From an uncultured Bacilli bacterium (GTDB taxonomy: Bacteria; Bacillota_I; Bacilli_A; RF39; UBA660): a stretch of DNA of 32,063 bases. The stretch covers positions 1 to 32,063 of the forward strand of contig CALVOC010000004.1 in the NCBI GenBank assembly GCA_944350145.1, read 5' to 3'. The stretch's first letter is position 1, and each line of letters begins with the position of its first letter. Below, in pieces: positions 15,596 through 23,145 of this stretch. The notes beneath the pieces were generated by a model that had not been told where the DNA came from, did no database searches, and was given only the letters and a program-made list of their open reading frames with translations. The translations under genes were made by a program, and so were the position numbers.

Positions 15596-16163
15596 AAAAG
15601 CCAACTTTAGCGAAGAAGAAATGAGAACAATTTTAAAACTTGCAAGTGAAGCTTTGAAACATCAAAAAGAAATAAAAAGTGCAATTCCAAAAAAGCAAAA
15701 AGCTTTAATAGAAACTTCAGAAAATCAACTTGTATATTTGTTAAGCGACAAAGAAAATTGCTATGCTATAAAAGATATAGACAACATTCCGGTAGATTAT
15801 TATGCATCTTTTGCTAACTTACTTATTTCAATAAAAAATGGTACCTTTAAAAATTTCAAAGCTTTCAAAGAAAACAAACGTTTAAGCGGTTTATTAGAAG
15901 TTAAAGATTTTAAAACAAGAATTATATTTAGAAGACTTTCTACAAACTACTATATCATATTAGGAATGTTTATGAAAAAAACAGATAGAGATATGGCATA
16001 TTTAAAATTTTTAAATAGACGTCAAGAACAATTTAACAAAGTACAAGAACAATTAGAAAGAAAACTAAAGGAGCAAACATTACAAGATCAAGATCAAATA
16101 ACGACTCAAATACTAGAAAAATTACAAACAAATAAAAACTTAAAACTTGAAAGAAAAAATTGA
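15558..16163 (+). CDS. Protein with a RelE/HigB-like toxin-fold region
   Basis: 201 aa. An N-terminal helical part (about 1-85) precedes a region that resembles RelE/HigB (Gp49-type) mRNA-interferase folds: LLISIKNGTFKNFKAFKEN, then GLLEVKDFKTRIIFRRLS, then NYYIILGMFMKKTDRDMAYL and an Arg-rich helix. The pattern of a compact basic strand set followed by GFxKKT is typical of that superfamily. The C-terminus (about 160-201) is a Gln/Lys-rich coiled coil. It overlaps the preceding 423-aa gene by 38 bp. Classical toxins of this type are about 100 aa with a small antitoxin, so size and partner are unusual and activity is not established. Start codon uncertain; ATG 15621 is another possibility. Confidence 0.6.
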   Translation: MPLDINKFQALLKKANFSEEEMRTILKLASEALKHQKEIKSAIPKKQKALIETSENQLVYLLSDKENCYAIKDIDNIPVDYYASFANLLISIKNGTFKNFKAFKENKRLSGLLEVKDFKTRIIFRRLSTNYYIILGMFMKKTDRDMAYLKFLNRRQEQFNKVQEQLERKLKEQTLQDQDQITTQILEKLQTNKNLKLERKN

Positions 16164-16188
16164 CAAATCAAAAAAAATTCTTTAAAAT
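16160..16188 (+). promoter_or_regulatory. Sigma-A promoter of the aspS T-box transcript, overlapping the previous stop codon
   Basis: TTGACA (16160-16165), 17-bp spacer, TAAAAT (16183-16188): the same boxes and spacing as the promoter at 14271, and again the TGA stop of the preceding gene (16161-16163) lies within the -35. Confidence 0.9.
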
Positions 16189-16194
16189 GATATG

Positions 16195-16402
16195 CATAAA
16201 TATGGATTTGGAAGAGTATTTTTAAAAAGGATCAAAGAGAATTTGTGGTTGGTGAAAACAAAAAATCCTTTAAAAAAGAAAGACACCAAAAAAGAAGTAT
16301 TCGGGTTTCTCACGTTAAGAGAAAAAGAGCATAGATTCTATGAAATAAGGTGGCACCGCGGGTGGAAACTCGTCCTTATATGGATAGAATCTTTTTATTT
16401 TA
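16195..16402 (+). ncRNA. Aspartate T-box riboswitch upstream of aspS
   Basis: Stem I begins with GAAGAGTA (16211-16218); AAAGGAT (16226-16232) pairs with ATCCTTT (16265-16271). The likely specifier is GAC (Asp) at 16282-16284, after GAAA and before A. Stem III is TTTCTC/GAGAAA (16306-16311, 16319-16324). The T-box AAGGTGGCACCGCG (16347-16360) presents UGGC, which pairs with the GCCA end of uncharged tRNA-Asp; AAGG with CCTT (16374-16377) forms the antiterminator. The competing terminator is AGATTCTAT (16333-16341) with ATAGAATCT (16384-16392) and a T tract. Uncharged tRNA-Asp should raise aspS expression. Confidence 0.93.
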
Positions 16403-16415
16403 ATAGGAGGAAAAT

Positions 16416-17732
16416 ATGCAAAAAATTTATGTTCAAGATTTAAACAAATATTTAGGAAAAGAAATTTCTTTCAGTGGATTCGTTGATTCCATTCGCGACA
16501 AAAAATGGGTGATGTTTGTCATTTTAAAAGACAGCACCGGAAAAGTTCAAATGACCATTGAAAAATCAGAAGAAAAAAATCAAAAACTTTTAGAAATAAT
16601 GAACACTTTAACTGTAGATAGTACAATTAAAGTAGAAGGAACATTGCTTAAAAATGAAGCGGTAAAACTAGGACAAATGGAAATTATTCCTCAAAAAATT
16701 GAAGTTACATCTAAAGCACAACCTCTTCCATTTGATTATAACAATTTAGATGGGGTAAATATTGATACGAGATTAGACTATCGATGGCTCGATTTACGAA
16801 ATGAAAAAAATCGCCTTGTAAGACAAATAGAGTCTACTTTAGTAATGGGAATGAGAGAATTTTTATATGAACAAGACTTTACTGAAATACATACCCCAAA
16901 ACTTTTAGGAACAGCGAGTGAGTCTGGAAGTGAAGTATTTGAAGTAAAATATTTTGATCGCTTAGCTTACTTAGCTCAATCTCCTCAATTTTATAAGCAG
17001 ATGGCGATGGCTGCAGGTCTTTCTAAAATTTTTGAAGTTGCTCCAGCTTTTCGAGCTGAAAATTCAAATACCAATCGCCATGCTACAGAATTCACTTCTT
17101 TTGATATCGAGTTTAGTTACATTAATTCCTATGAAGATGTAATGGAATTAGAAGAAAACTTATTAATTGCTGGTCTTACCAAAGTAAAAGAAAAATATGG
17201 TGAAAAAATTAAAGAAGTTTTTGGCAAAGAAGTCATTATTCCAACGAAACCTTTTCCAAAAATAAAGCTAGAAGATTTATATAAGGAATTGCATGAACGT
17301 TATGACTATCAAATTCCAAGTGAAGATATAGGAGACTTAAATGCTGAGGCAGAAAAATTAACAAGCAAATTTGCAATGGAAAAATATGGCCATGAATTTA
17401 TTTTTATCACAGGATTTGCCGCGACAAAAAGAGCCTTTTATCATATGAGAGATGAAAAAGGAGAATTACAAGGATACGATTTAATCTGGCGAGGCATGGA
17501 AATTACAACAGGAGCTCAACGTGAGCACCGTTATGAAGAAATTGTCAAAAATGCTAATGAAAAAGGCTTAAAAGAGGATGTGAAATTCTATCTTGAATTT
17601 TTCAAATACGGTTGTCCTCCACATGGTGGATTTGCTATCGGTGTCGATCGCTTGACAATGTTACTTTTAAATCTTTCAGGAATAAAAGAAACACAGTTCT
17701 TATTTAGGGGGCCAAATCGTTTAAATCCATAA
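16416..17732 (+). CDS. aspS: Aspartate--tRNA ligase, archaeal/eukaryotic type (AspS2)
   Basis: 438 aa class II synthetase. An N-terminal OB-fold anticodon-binding domain (about 1-100, ISFSGFVDSIRDKKWVMFVI) is followed by DTRLDYRWLDLRN, EIHTPKLLGTASESGSEVFE, AYLAQSPQFYKQMAMAAGLS, motif 2 in FRAENSNTNRHATEFTSFD and motif 3 GGFAIGVDRLTMLLLNLSG, ending FRGPNRLNP. The usual bacterial AspRS is about 590 aa with a GAD insertion, absent here, so this is the short archaeal-type enzyme. Such enzymes in bacteria are often non-discriminating and also make Asp-tRNA-Asn for GatCAB; the residues deciding this cannot be settled by eye. The leader T-box has a GAC specifier, which supports Asp over AsnRS, a close relative. 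AGGAGG lies 7 nt before the ATG. Confidence 0.9.
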   Translation: MQKIYVQDLNKYLGKEISFSGFVDSIRDKKWVMFVILKDSTGKVQMTIEKSEEKNQKLLEIMNTLTVDSTIKVEGTLLKNEAVKLGQMEIIPQKIEVTSKAQPLPFDYNNLDGVNIDTRLDYRWLDLRNEKNRLVRQIESTLVMGMREFLYEQDFTEIHTPKLLGTASESGSEVFEVKYFDRLAYLAQSPQFYKQMAMAAGLSKIFEVAPAFRAENSNTNRHATEFTSFDIEFSYINSYEDVMELEENLLIAGLTKVKEKYGEKIKEVFGKEVIIPTKPFPKIKLEDLYKELHERYDYQIPSEDIGDLNAEAEKLTSKFAMEKYGHEFIFITGFAATKRAFYHMRDEKGELQGYDLIWRGMEITTGAQREHRYEEIVKNANEKGLKEDVKFYLEFFKYGCPPHGGFAIGVDRLTMLLLNLSGIKETQFLFRGPNRLNP

Positions 17733-17746
17733 AATGTAAAAAAATA

Positions 17747-17775
17747 TTGAAAAACGATAAAATATTTCATATAAT
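17747..17775 (+). promoter_or_regulatory. Sigma-A promoter of the leuS T-box operon
   Basis: TTGAAA (17747-17752), 17-bp spacer, TATAAT (17770-17775), starting 15 bp after the aspS stop. The transcript would start near 17782 and carry the T-box leader. Confidence 0.88.
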
Positions 17776-17781
17776 ACAAGA

Positions 17782-17972
17782 GAAAGCGAAGAAAAAAGAG
17801 TAGTAATAAGTATTCTTTTTTAAAGAGAGATAAGAGTAGGTGGAACTTATCAAAAAGAACTTATGAACTTGCTTTTGGATGCTAGTAGGAGCAAGACTCC
17901 TTTATCAAAATAGAGAAAAAAATAAGGTGGTACCACGAATTTTTATTCGTCCTTTAGGTATCATCTTTTTTT
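17782..17972 (+). ncRNA. Leucine T-box riboswitch upstream of the leuS operon
   Basis: Upper stem I is GATAAG/CTTATC (17828-17833, 17846-17851), followed by the likely specifier CTT (17860-17862) after GAA and before A. A stem III-like AGGAG/CTCCT hairpin is near 17887-17901. The T-box AAGGTGGTACCACG (17924-17937) presents UGGU for the ACCA end of tRNA-Leu; AAGG with CCTT (17951-17954) makes the antiterminator. The terminator pairs GGTGGTACC (17926-17934) with GGTATCATC (17957-17965), two G-U pairs, enclosing ACGAAT/ATTCGT, then seven T. Uncharged tRNA-Leu should allow read-through into the membrane protein gene and leuS. Confidence 0.92.
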
Positions 17973-18001
17973 GTGAATGAATTATTAGAAAGTGAGGACT
18001 T

Positions 18002-18382
18002 ATGACAACAAAAGAAATTTGGTTTAATATTTTTATGTTTTTAATCTTTTTTCTTATTATTTTTCTTATTTTATATGCTTTTAACCTGTGGAAAGTAAAA
18101 TCTAAGAAAAAAAGAAGTATTGGCGAGATAAAATATTTAGTAAACAAATTTGATTTAGACGAAAAAAGTTTAAAAGTTAGATCAATGATTTTATGGATAT
18201 GTTTGATAGATGCTTTTATTATTTCTTTTATAGGCACTTTTATATTCATGTTACCTATTGAATATATTTGGAAATTTTTGATCGGATTCGTTTTATTATT
18301 TGCACTCATTTATTCATTATATGAAATATATGGAAGGCATTTAATAAAAAAAGGATATCAAAGAAAGAGGAGAGTAAAATGA
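18002..18382 (+). CDS. Small three-segment membrane protein between the T-box and leuS
   Basis: 126 aa with hydrophobic stretches at about residues 5-32 (IWFNIFMFLIFFLIIFLILY), 60-80 (MILWICLIDAFIISFIGTFI) and 84-108 (EYIWKFLIGFVLLFALIYSL), separated by a basic loop with KVKSKKKRS. No family recognised. It is the first gene after the leucine T-box, and its TGA overlaps the leuS ATG (ATGA), so it is induced by leucine shortage and coupled to LeuRS. Related genomes sometimes place small membrane proteins beside synthetases, but I cannot name a function. Confidence 0.8.
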   Translation: MTTKEIWFNIFMFLIFFLIIFLILYAFNLWKVKSKKKRSIGEIKYLVNKFDLDEKSLKVRSMILWICLIDAFIISFIGTFIFMLPIEYIWKFLIGFVLLFALIYSLYEIYGRHLIKKGYQRKRRVK

Positions 18383-20790
18383 ATACATTTGAAATAGAAA
18401 AAAAATGGCAAAAAATATGGGAAGAAGAAAAAGTTTTTGAAGCAAAAAATAACGATACTACAAAAACACCTTATTATATTTTAGTAGAATTTCCTTATCC
18501 AAGTGGAGCAGGTCTTCACGTTGGACATGTCAGAAGTTATACAGCCGTTGATGCAATGGCAAGAATGAAAAGGATGCAAGGCTTTAATGTCTTATTTCCA
18601 ATGGGATGGGATGCTTTTGGAGCACCTGCTGAACAATACGCAATTAAAAATCATATCCATCCAAAAGAAGCAGTAAAAGAAAATATCAAAACGTATAAGC
18701 ATCAAATGCAAAATCTAGGATTCTCATTCGATTGGAGTCGAGAATTCTCAACAACCGATCCAGAATATTATAAATGGACCCAATGGCAATTTTTGCAATT
18801 TTATAAACATGGAATGGCTTATAAAGCAACCATGCCAGTAAATTGGTGCCCAAAATGTAAAACCGTACTATCAAACGAAGATGCAGCCGGTGGTGTTTGT
18901 GAACGGTGTGGAACAGAAGTAGTTCAAAAAGAAAAATCACAATGGATGCTAAAGATGGCTAGCTATGCAGAAGATTTATTAAAAGGATTAGATGACACAC
19001 ACTTTGCTGAAAAAGTAAAACTTGGTCAAATCAATTGGATTGGAAAATCAACTGGAGTAGAAATGGATGTCCAAATTGTTGGAGGAGGTAAATTTTCTAT
19101 CTTCACAACTTGTATCGAAACGGTTTATGGAATCACATTTTTTGTAATTGCTCCAGACGGCAAATTAATTAAAGAATTAATGCCTCGTGTAGAAAACAAA
19201 GAAGAAGTAGAAAAATATATTGAAGAAACAGCCAAAAAATCTGCTCTCGCAAGAACCGATCTAAATAAAGATAAGTCGGGTGTGATTTTACAAGGAATCA
19301 AAGCAATTAATCCAGTGAATGGTAAAGAAGTTCCTATTTTCTTAGGCGACTTTGTTTTAGGCGATTATGGAACCGGGGCAGTCATGGCAGTTCCAGCTCA
19401 TGACCAAAGAGATTATGAATATGCCAAAGCTCATAACCTTGAAATGATCGAGGTAATAAGTGGTGGAGATATTAAAGATCATGCTTTTGAAAAGCAAGAA
19501 TATTTAGGAAAAGATTGTAAACTTATTAACAGTGAAGAATTTACAGGATTATCCGTTCTTGAAGCCAAAGAAAAAATAACTCAAAAACTTGTGGATAAAG
19601 GTATAGCTCGAAAAGTAAATAACTATAAAATGCGTGATTGGATTTTCTCTCGTCAAAGATTCTGGGGTGAACCTATTCCAATGATTTACTGTGAACATTG
19701 CGGTTGGGTTCCAATGGATGAAAAAGATTTACCATTATTGCTTCCAGATGTCGCCGAATATGAACCAACCGATAATGGAGAAAGTCCACTTGCTAAAATT
19801 ACCGATTGGGTAAATACAACTTGTCCAAAATGTGGAGCACCAGCAAAAAGAGAAACCGATACTATGCCAAACTGGGCAGGATCAAGCTGGTATTTCATAA
19901 GATATATGGATCCACATAACGATAAAGAATTTGCAAGTATGGATGCAATGAAATATTGGAAAAAAGTAAATTGGTATGATGGCGGAATGGAACATACAGC
20001 AAGACATCTACTTTATGCTAGATTCTGGGTTCAATTTTTATACAATATTGGATTAGTTCCAACAAAAGAAATGATCGATGTTCGTGTAAGTCACGGAATG
20101 ATTTTAGGATCAAATAATGAAAAAATGAGCAAATCAAAAGGAAATGTAATCAATCCAGATGATATTGTAAAAGAATATGGAGCCGATACATTAAGAGTAT
20201 ATGAAATGTTTATTGGCGATTATCAATCGGATGCTTCATGGAGTACTGATTCATTAAAAGGATGCAAGAGATTTTTGGATCGCATCATAAAAATTGGGGA
20301 TAAGATAAATCAAAAAACAGGATATACGAATAAAGTTTTAGCAAATAAAACAATCAAAAAAGTTACAGAAGACTTAAGTTCTATGAAATACAATACAGCC
20401 ATTGCTGCTTTAATGATTATGTTAAATGAATATGAAAAGTATGGTGAGGGTATTTCTAAAGAAGACTATCGTTTATTATTAGAATTATTAAACCCAATCG
20501 CTCCACATATCACGGAAGAATTAAATGAAAAATACGCTTTAGGAGAACAACTTTGCAAAATCTCTTGGCCGGTTTATGATGAAAAGCTGATCATAGATGA
20601 AACCAAAGTGATTGGCATTCAAATTAACGGAAAACTCCGTGATGAAGTAGAAGTAACGAAAGAAGACAATGAAAATTCTGTAAAAGAAAAAGTATTAGAT
20701 CAAGAAAAAGTAAAAAAATATCTTGAAGGAAAAGAAATTACAAAATTCATTTATGTTCCAAATAAAATTGTAAGTATTTTAGTAAAATAA
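18379..20790 (+). CDS. leuS: Leucine--tRNA ligase
   Basis: 803 aa class I synthetase. The HIGH-type motif is HVGH (residues 47-50) in EFPYPSGAGLHVGHVRSYTA, and KMSKS is at 582-586 in NEKMSKSKGNVINPDD. The zinc-type module CPKC...CERC is at about 157-178, and the leucine-specific CEHCGW...CPKCGAP part precedes NWAGSSWYFIRYMDP. The CP1 editing domain (about 220-410) is present with GTGAVMAVPAHDQRDYEYA, but its threonine-rich loop, usually TTRPDT, reads TTCIET (243-248). Similar variants exist in some Firmicute LeuRS, so this may be a subfamily trait instead of loss. It is translated from an ATGA overlap with the membrane protein gene and controlled by the leucine T-box. Confidence 0.97.
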   Translation: MNTFEIEKKWQKIWEEEKVFEAKNNDTTKTPYYILVEFPYPSGAGLHVGHVRSYTAVDAMARMKRMQGFNVLFPMGWDAFGAPAEQYAIKNHIHPKEAVKENIKTYKHQMQNLGFSFDWSREFSTTDPEYYKWTQWQFLQFYKHGMAYKATMPVNWCPKCKTVLSNEDAAGGVCERCGTEVVQKEKSQWMLKMASYAEDLLKGLDDTHFAEKVKLGQINWIGKSTGVEMDVQIVGGGKFSIFTTCIETVYGITFFVIAPDGKLIKELMPRVENKEEVEKYIEETAKKSALARTDLNKDKSGVILQGIKAINPVNGKEVPIFLGDFVLGDYGTGAVMAVPAHDQRDYEYAKAHNLEMIEVISGGDIKDHAFEKQEYLGKDCKLINSEEFTGLSVLEAKEKITQKLVDKGIARKVNNYKMRDWIFSRQRFWGEPIPMIYCEHCGWVPMDEKDLPLLLPDVAEYEPTDNGESPLAKITDWVNTTCPKCGAPAKRETDTMPNWAGSSWYFIRYMDPHNDKEFASMDAMKYWKKVNWYDGGMEHTARHLLYARFWVQFLYNIGLVPTKEMIDVRVSHGMILGSNNEKMSKSKGNVINPDDIVKEYGADTLRVYEMFIGDYQSDASWSTDSLKGCKRFLDRIIKIGDKINQKTGYTNKVLANKTIKKVTEDLSSMKYNTAIAALMIMLNEYEKYGEGISKEDYRLLLELLNPIAPHITEELNEKYALGEQLCKISWPVYDEKLIIDETKVIGIQINGKLRDEVEVTKEDNENSVKEKVLDQEKVKKYLEGKEITKFIYVPNKIVSILVK

Positions 20791-20791
20791 A

Positions 20792-20826
20792 AAAACTGAG
20801 CTAAAGTAAAAAAGCTCAGTTTTCAT
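20792..20826. terminator. Bidirectional terminator between leuS and the convergent InlB-repeat gene
   Basis: AAAACTGAGCT (20792-20802) pairs with AGCTCAGTTTT (20813-20823). T-rich sequence follows on the plus side and the A run before it gives a T tract on the minus side. The right arm includes the stop codon of the minus-strand gene. Confidence 0.88.
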
Positions 20827-21118
20827 TTTCATCTGTTACAATCGTGGCCCACCTAGCATAATAAATAATATCATCAGTAATAGTAGTACCATTTTCATAA
20901 ACATTTCCATTTTGATCATACCACCCAATAAAAGCATATCCCTCTTTCGTAGGAACTGGCACTTCTTTTAAAGCAGTATCTTTTCTTACCTCGGTTGTTT
21001 TGTAAATTTCATTATCTACAACAAAAGTAATCTTATAAACATTAAATTTAAAAGAAACGACAATAAAAAGAATAATAAGAAAAATGATTCCAATTACAAA
21101 ATATCCACTTGATTTCAT
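20816..21118 (-). CDS. Membrane-anchored protein with one InlB B-repeat-like domain
   Basis: 100 aa from the preferred start. One N-terminal membrane segment (YFVIGIIFLIILFIVVSF) is followed by a single Listeria-Bacteroides (Flg_new/InlB B) repeat outside the cell: KITFVVDNEIYKTTEVRKDT, then KEGYAFIGWYDQNGNVYENG and IIYYARW. The GYxFxGWY and YARW marks are typical; in surface proteins these repeats come in tandem, here just one. An ORF extends to 21163, but the minus-strand promoter (TTGTCG-N17-TATACT, 21163-21135) starts transcription near 21128, and GGTGA lies 5 nt before the ATG at 21118. Function unknown, probably a small envelope-facing module. Confidence 0.8.
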   Translation of the reverse strand: MKSSGYFVIGIIFLIILFIVVSFKFNVYKITFVVDNEIYKTTEVRKDTALKEVPVPTKEGYAFIGWYDQNGNVYENGTTITDDIIYYARWATIVTDENEN

Positions 21119-21134
21119 ATCCTTCACCATAAAA

Positions 21135-21163
21135 AGTATAGCATTTTTTTCAAAATTCGACAA
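21135..21163 (-). promoter_or_regulatory. Promoter of the InlB-repeat gene
   Basis: On the minus strand, TTGTCG (21163-21158), 17-bp spacer, TATACT (21140-21135). It fixes the start of the gene to the internal ATG at 21118. Confidence 0.6.
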
Positions 21164-21213
21164 ATTGTTTTCAATAAATTTGGTTTACTAAAGATAGTAA
21201 AGGATATGGTTTT

Positions 21214-21393
21214 ATGAAGGTCAAATGCTTTGATGAAAATACAGAAAAAGATTTAGAGCAAAAAATAAATGCTTTTCTAAGTGACAGAAATAGTGATATA
21301 ATAGACATACAATTTCAAGTCGCTATAGGAGTCCAAGGAGAAGATCAAATTTATTGTTTTTCAGCCATGGTGGTTTATAGTGAAAAAGAATGA
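21214..21393 (+). CDS. cse60: Cse60-like small protein
   Basis: 59 aa: MKVKCFDENTEKDLEQKINA, then FLSDRNSDIIDIQFQVAIGV and QGEDQIYCFSAMVVYSEKE. Length and the KVKxFDExxEKDLExxIN...IIDIxxxV...EQIYCFSAxxxY pattern match the Cse60 family of Bacillus, described as a sporulation-phase protein. Its role is unknown, and homologues occur outside clear spore formers, so it is not evidence that this organism sporulates. AAAGGA precedes the ATG with 9-10 nt spacing. The 3' end overlaps the flippase reading frame, or lies just before it if the flippase starts at 21404. Confidence 0.8.
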   Translation: MKVKCFDENTEKDLEQKINAFLSDRNSDIIDIQFQVAIGVQGEDQIYCFSAMVVYSEKE

Positions 21394-23056
21394 GTGGTTA
21401 AAAATGAAGAAAAGCGGTTTTTTAGAAGGTACTATCATCGCCACCTTGGCGATTGTAATCACAAAAATTTTAGGAATGCTTTATGTAATTCCTTTTTATG
21501 CGATGATCGGAGTCCAAGGAAGTGCTCTTTATGCCTATGCTTATAATATATATGTAATTTTCTTGGATATATCATCAGTTGGACTACCGACAGCAATTAG
21601 TAAGATTATAAAAGAATACAATACATTAGGAATGATGGATGCCAAAGTACGAGCCTATCGTCTGGGCAAAAAAATTATTAGGTTTGTCTCAATTGCAGCT
21701 TTTATTGTTTTAATACTATTTGCTGAAAACATCGCATCTTTAATTATAGGAGAACTAGAAGGTGGAAACACAATTCAAGATGTTGCTTTTGTCATAAGGT
21801 GTGTTTCCTTTGCTATTTTGGTCATTCCATTTTTAAGTGTATCCAAAGGATACTTACAAGGACATAATATCATCAATGTTTCAAGTATTAGTCAAGTAAT
21901 AGAGCAAATAGTTCGAATTATTGTAATTTTAGGAGGAAGTTATCTCGCTTTAAATGTATTTCATCTTTCCTTAACAACTTCAATAGGAATTGCCGTCTTT
22001 GGAGCATTTGCTGGAGGAATTGCCGCGATTTTATATATTGTAAGCAATATGCATAGGCACAAGAGAGAACTTTCTTTTACCGAAGATATAAAAAAAGACG
22101 ATATTTCAAATAAAGAAATTATCAAAAAAATTGCAGCTTATGCCATTCCATTTATTATTATTGATGTGGCCGTATCCTTATACAACTTTGTCGATATGGT
22201 GTTAATTTCTAGAACAATGAGTGGGTTAGGATTTGATGCTCATACCACAGAGTTTATTACATCTTCCGTAGCAACTTGGTCTGGAAAAATCAGCATGGTA
22301 GTCAATTCCATCGCGATGGGATTAACAGTCAGCTTAATTCCGAATATTGTGGAAGCTTTTACTTTAAAAAAATGGAAATTAGTAGAATCACGTTTAAATA
22401 AAGCTTTGCAAATTATTTTAATTACTTGTATTCCTATGGTAATAGGAATTTCATTATTAGCAAAACCGATCTGGAGTATTTTTTATGGTTATGAAGAAAT
22501 AGAATTAGGCGGATTAGTACTATCTTTTTATATTTTTATTTCCTTATTTTTTAATCTATATATGGTTACATCTTCAACTTTGCAAAGTTTAAATAAATTT
22601 AAAAGTGTATATATTACTACTTTATTAGGATACATCACAAATGCAGTGCTAGATGTTCCTTTAATGCTTTTAATGCACAGCCTTGGATTTGAGCCTTTCA
22701 TCGGAGCAGTCTTTGCTTCCATTACAGGTTATTCATTCTCTGTTATAACCGCGATGTATGTCATGCGAAAAGACCATAAATTAAGTTATAAAAACTCATT
22801 GAAATTACTTGCAAAACTAATAGTTCCAACGTTAATCATGATCATTGTTGTTATTCTTTTAAAAACAATTATTCCTCTAGATATAACAAGTAAATTCTCT
22901 TGTGTTATCTATGTAGCAATAATAAGTATTCTTGGGGCGATAACCTATCTTTTCATTACTTACAAACAAGGAACCTTAACAACTGTATTCGGTAAAGAAT
23001 ATTTAAATAAAATAATTAAAAAAATCACTTTTGGAAAAGTAAGCATAATAAAATGA
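21380..23056 (+). CDS. MOP-superfamily flippase (SpoVB/MurJ-like polysaccharide exporter)
   Basis: 558 aa with about 14 hydrophobic segments along its length. The N-terminus GFLEGTIIATLAIVITKILG followed by MLYVIPFYAMIGVQGSALYA is characteristic of the SpoVB/MurJ-like polysaccharide biosynthesis family, whose members flip lipid-linked wall or polysaccharide precursors. Conserved landmarks include SSVGLPTAISKIIKEYN and LSVSKGYLQGHNIINVSSIS. It could be a lipid II flippase or export a surface polymer; sequence alone does not decide. The start may be GTG 21380 (GGTGG 6 nt upstream) or ATG 21404. A strong terminator follows, separating it from the SGNH cassette. Confidence 0.9.
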   Translation: MKKNEWLKMKKSGFLEGTIIATLAIVITKILGMLYVIPFYAMIGVQGSALYAYAYNIYVIFLDISSVGLPTAISKIIKEYNTLGMMDAKVRAYRLGKKIIRFVSIAAFIVLILFAENIASLIIGELEGGNTIQDVAFVIRCVSFAILVIPFLSVSKGYLQGHNIINVSSISQVIEQIVRIIVILGGSYLALNVFHLSLTTSIGIAVFGAFAGGIAAILYIVSNMHRHKRELSFTEDIKKDDISNKEIIKKIAAYAIPFIIIDVAVSLYNFVDMVLISRTMSGLGFDAHTTEFITSSVATWSGKISMVVNSIAMGLTVSLIPNIVEAFTLKKWKLVESRLNKALQIILITCIPMVIGISLLAKPIWSIFYGYEEIELGGLVLSFYIFISLFFNLYMVTSSTLQSLNKFKSVYITTLLGYITNAVLDVPLMLLMHSLGFEPFIGAVFASITGYSFSVITAMYVMRKDHKLSYKNSLKLLAKLIVPTLIMIIVVILLKTIIPLDITSKFSCVIYVAIISILGAITYLFITYKQGTLTTVFGKEYLNKIIKKITFGKVSIIK

Positions 23057-23085
23057 AAATGTTCGAAATTTTGAACATTTTTTTT
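23056..23085 (+). terminator. Intrinsic terminator of the flippase gene
   Basis: AAAATGTTC pairs with GAACATTTT (9-bp stem, 8-nt loop) and runs into eight T. It starts in the flippase stop codon and sets off the downstream operon. Confidence 0.88.
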
Positions 23086-23145
23086 AAACTTTTTTTTACT
23101 TTGGTGTATCTAACTATTAGAGAGCAAGGAGTGAAAGTATTTTTT

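Noticed and set aside
16192-16443. 83-codon frame starting MHKYGFGRVFLKR
   Set aside because: It lies across the aspartate T-box leader and its terminator; the sequence is explained by RNA structure.
23053-23145. N-terminal extension of the SGNH protein
   Set aside because: The extension runs through the flippase terminator; the signal-anchor starts at ATG 23146 with a better ribosome binding site.
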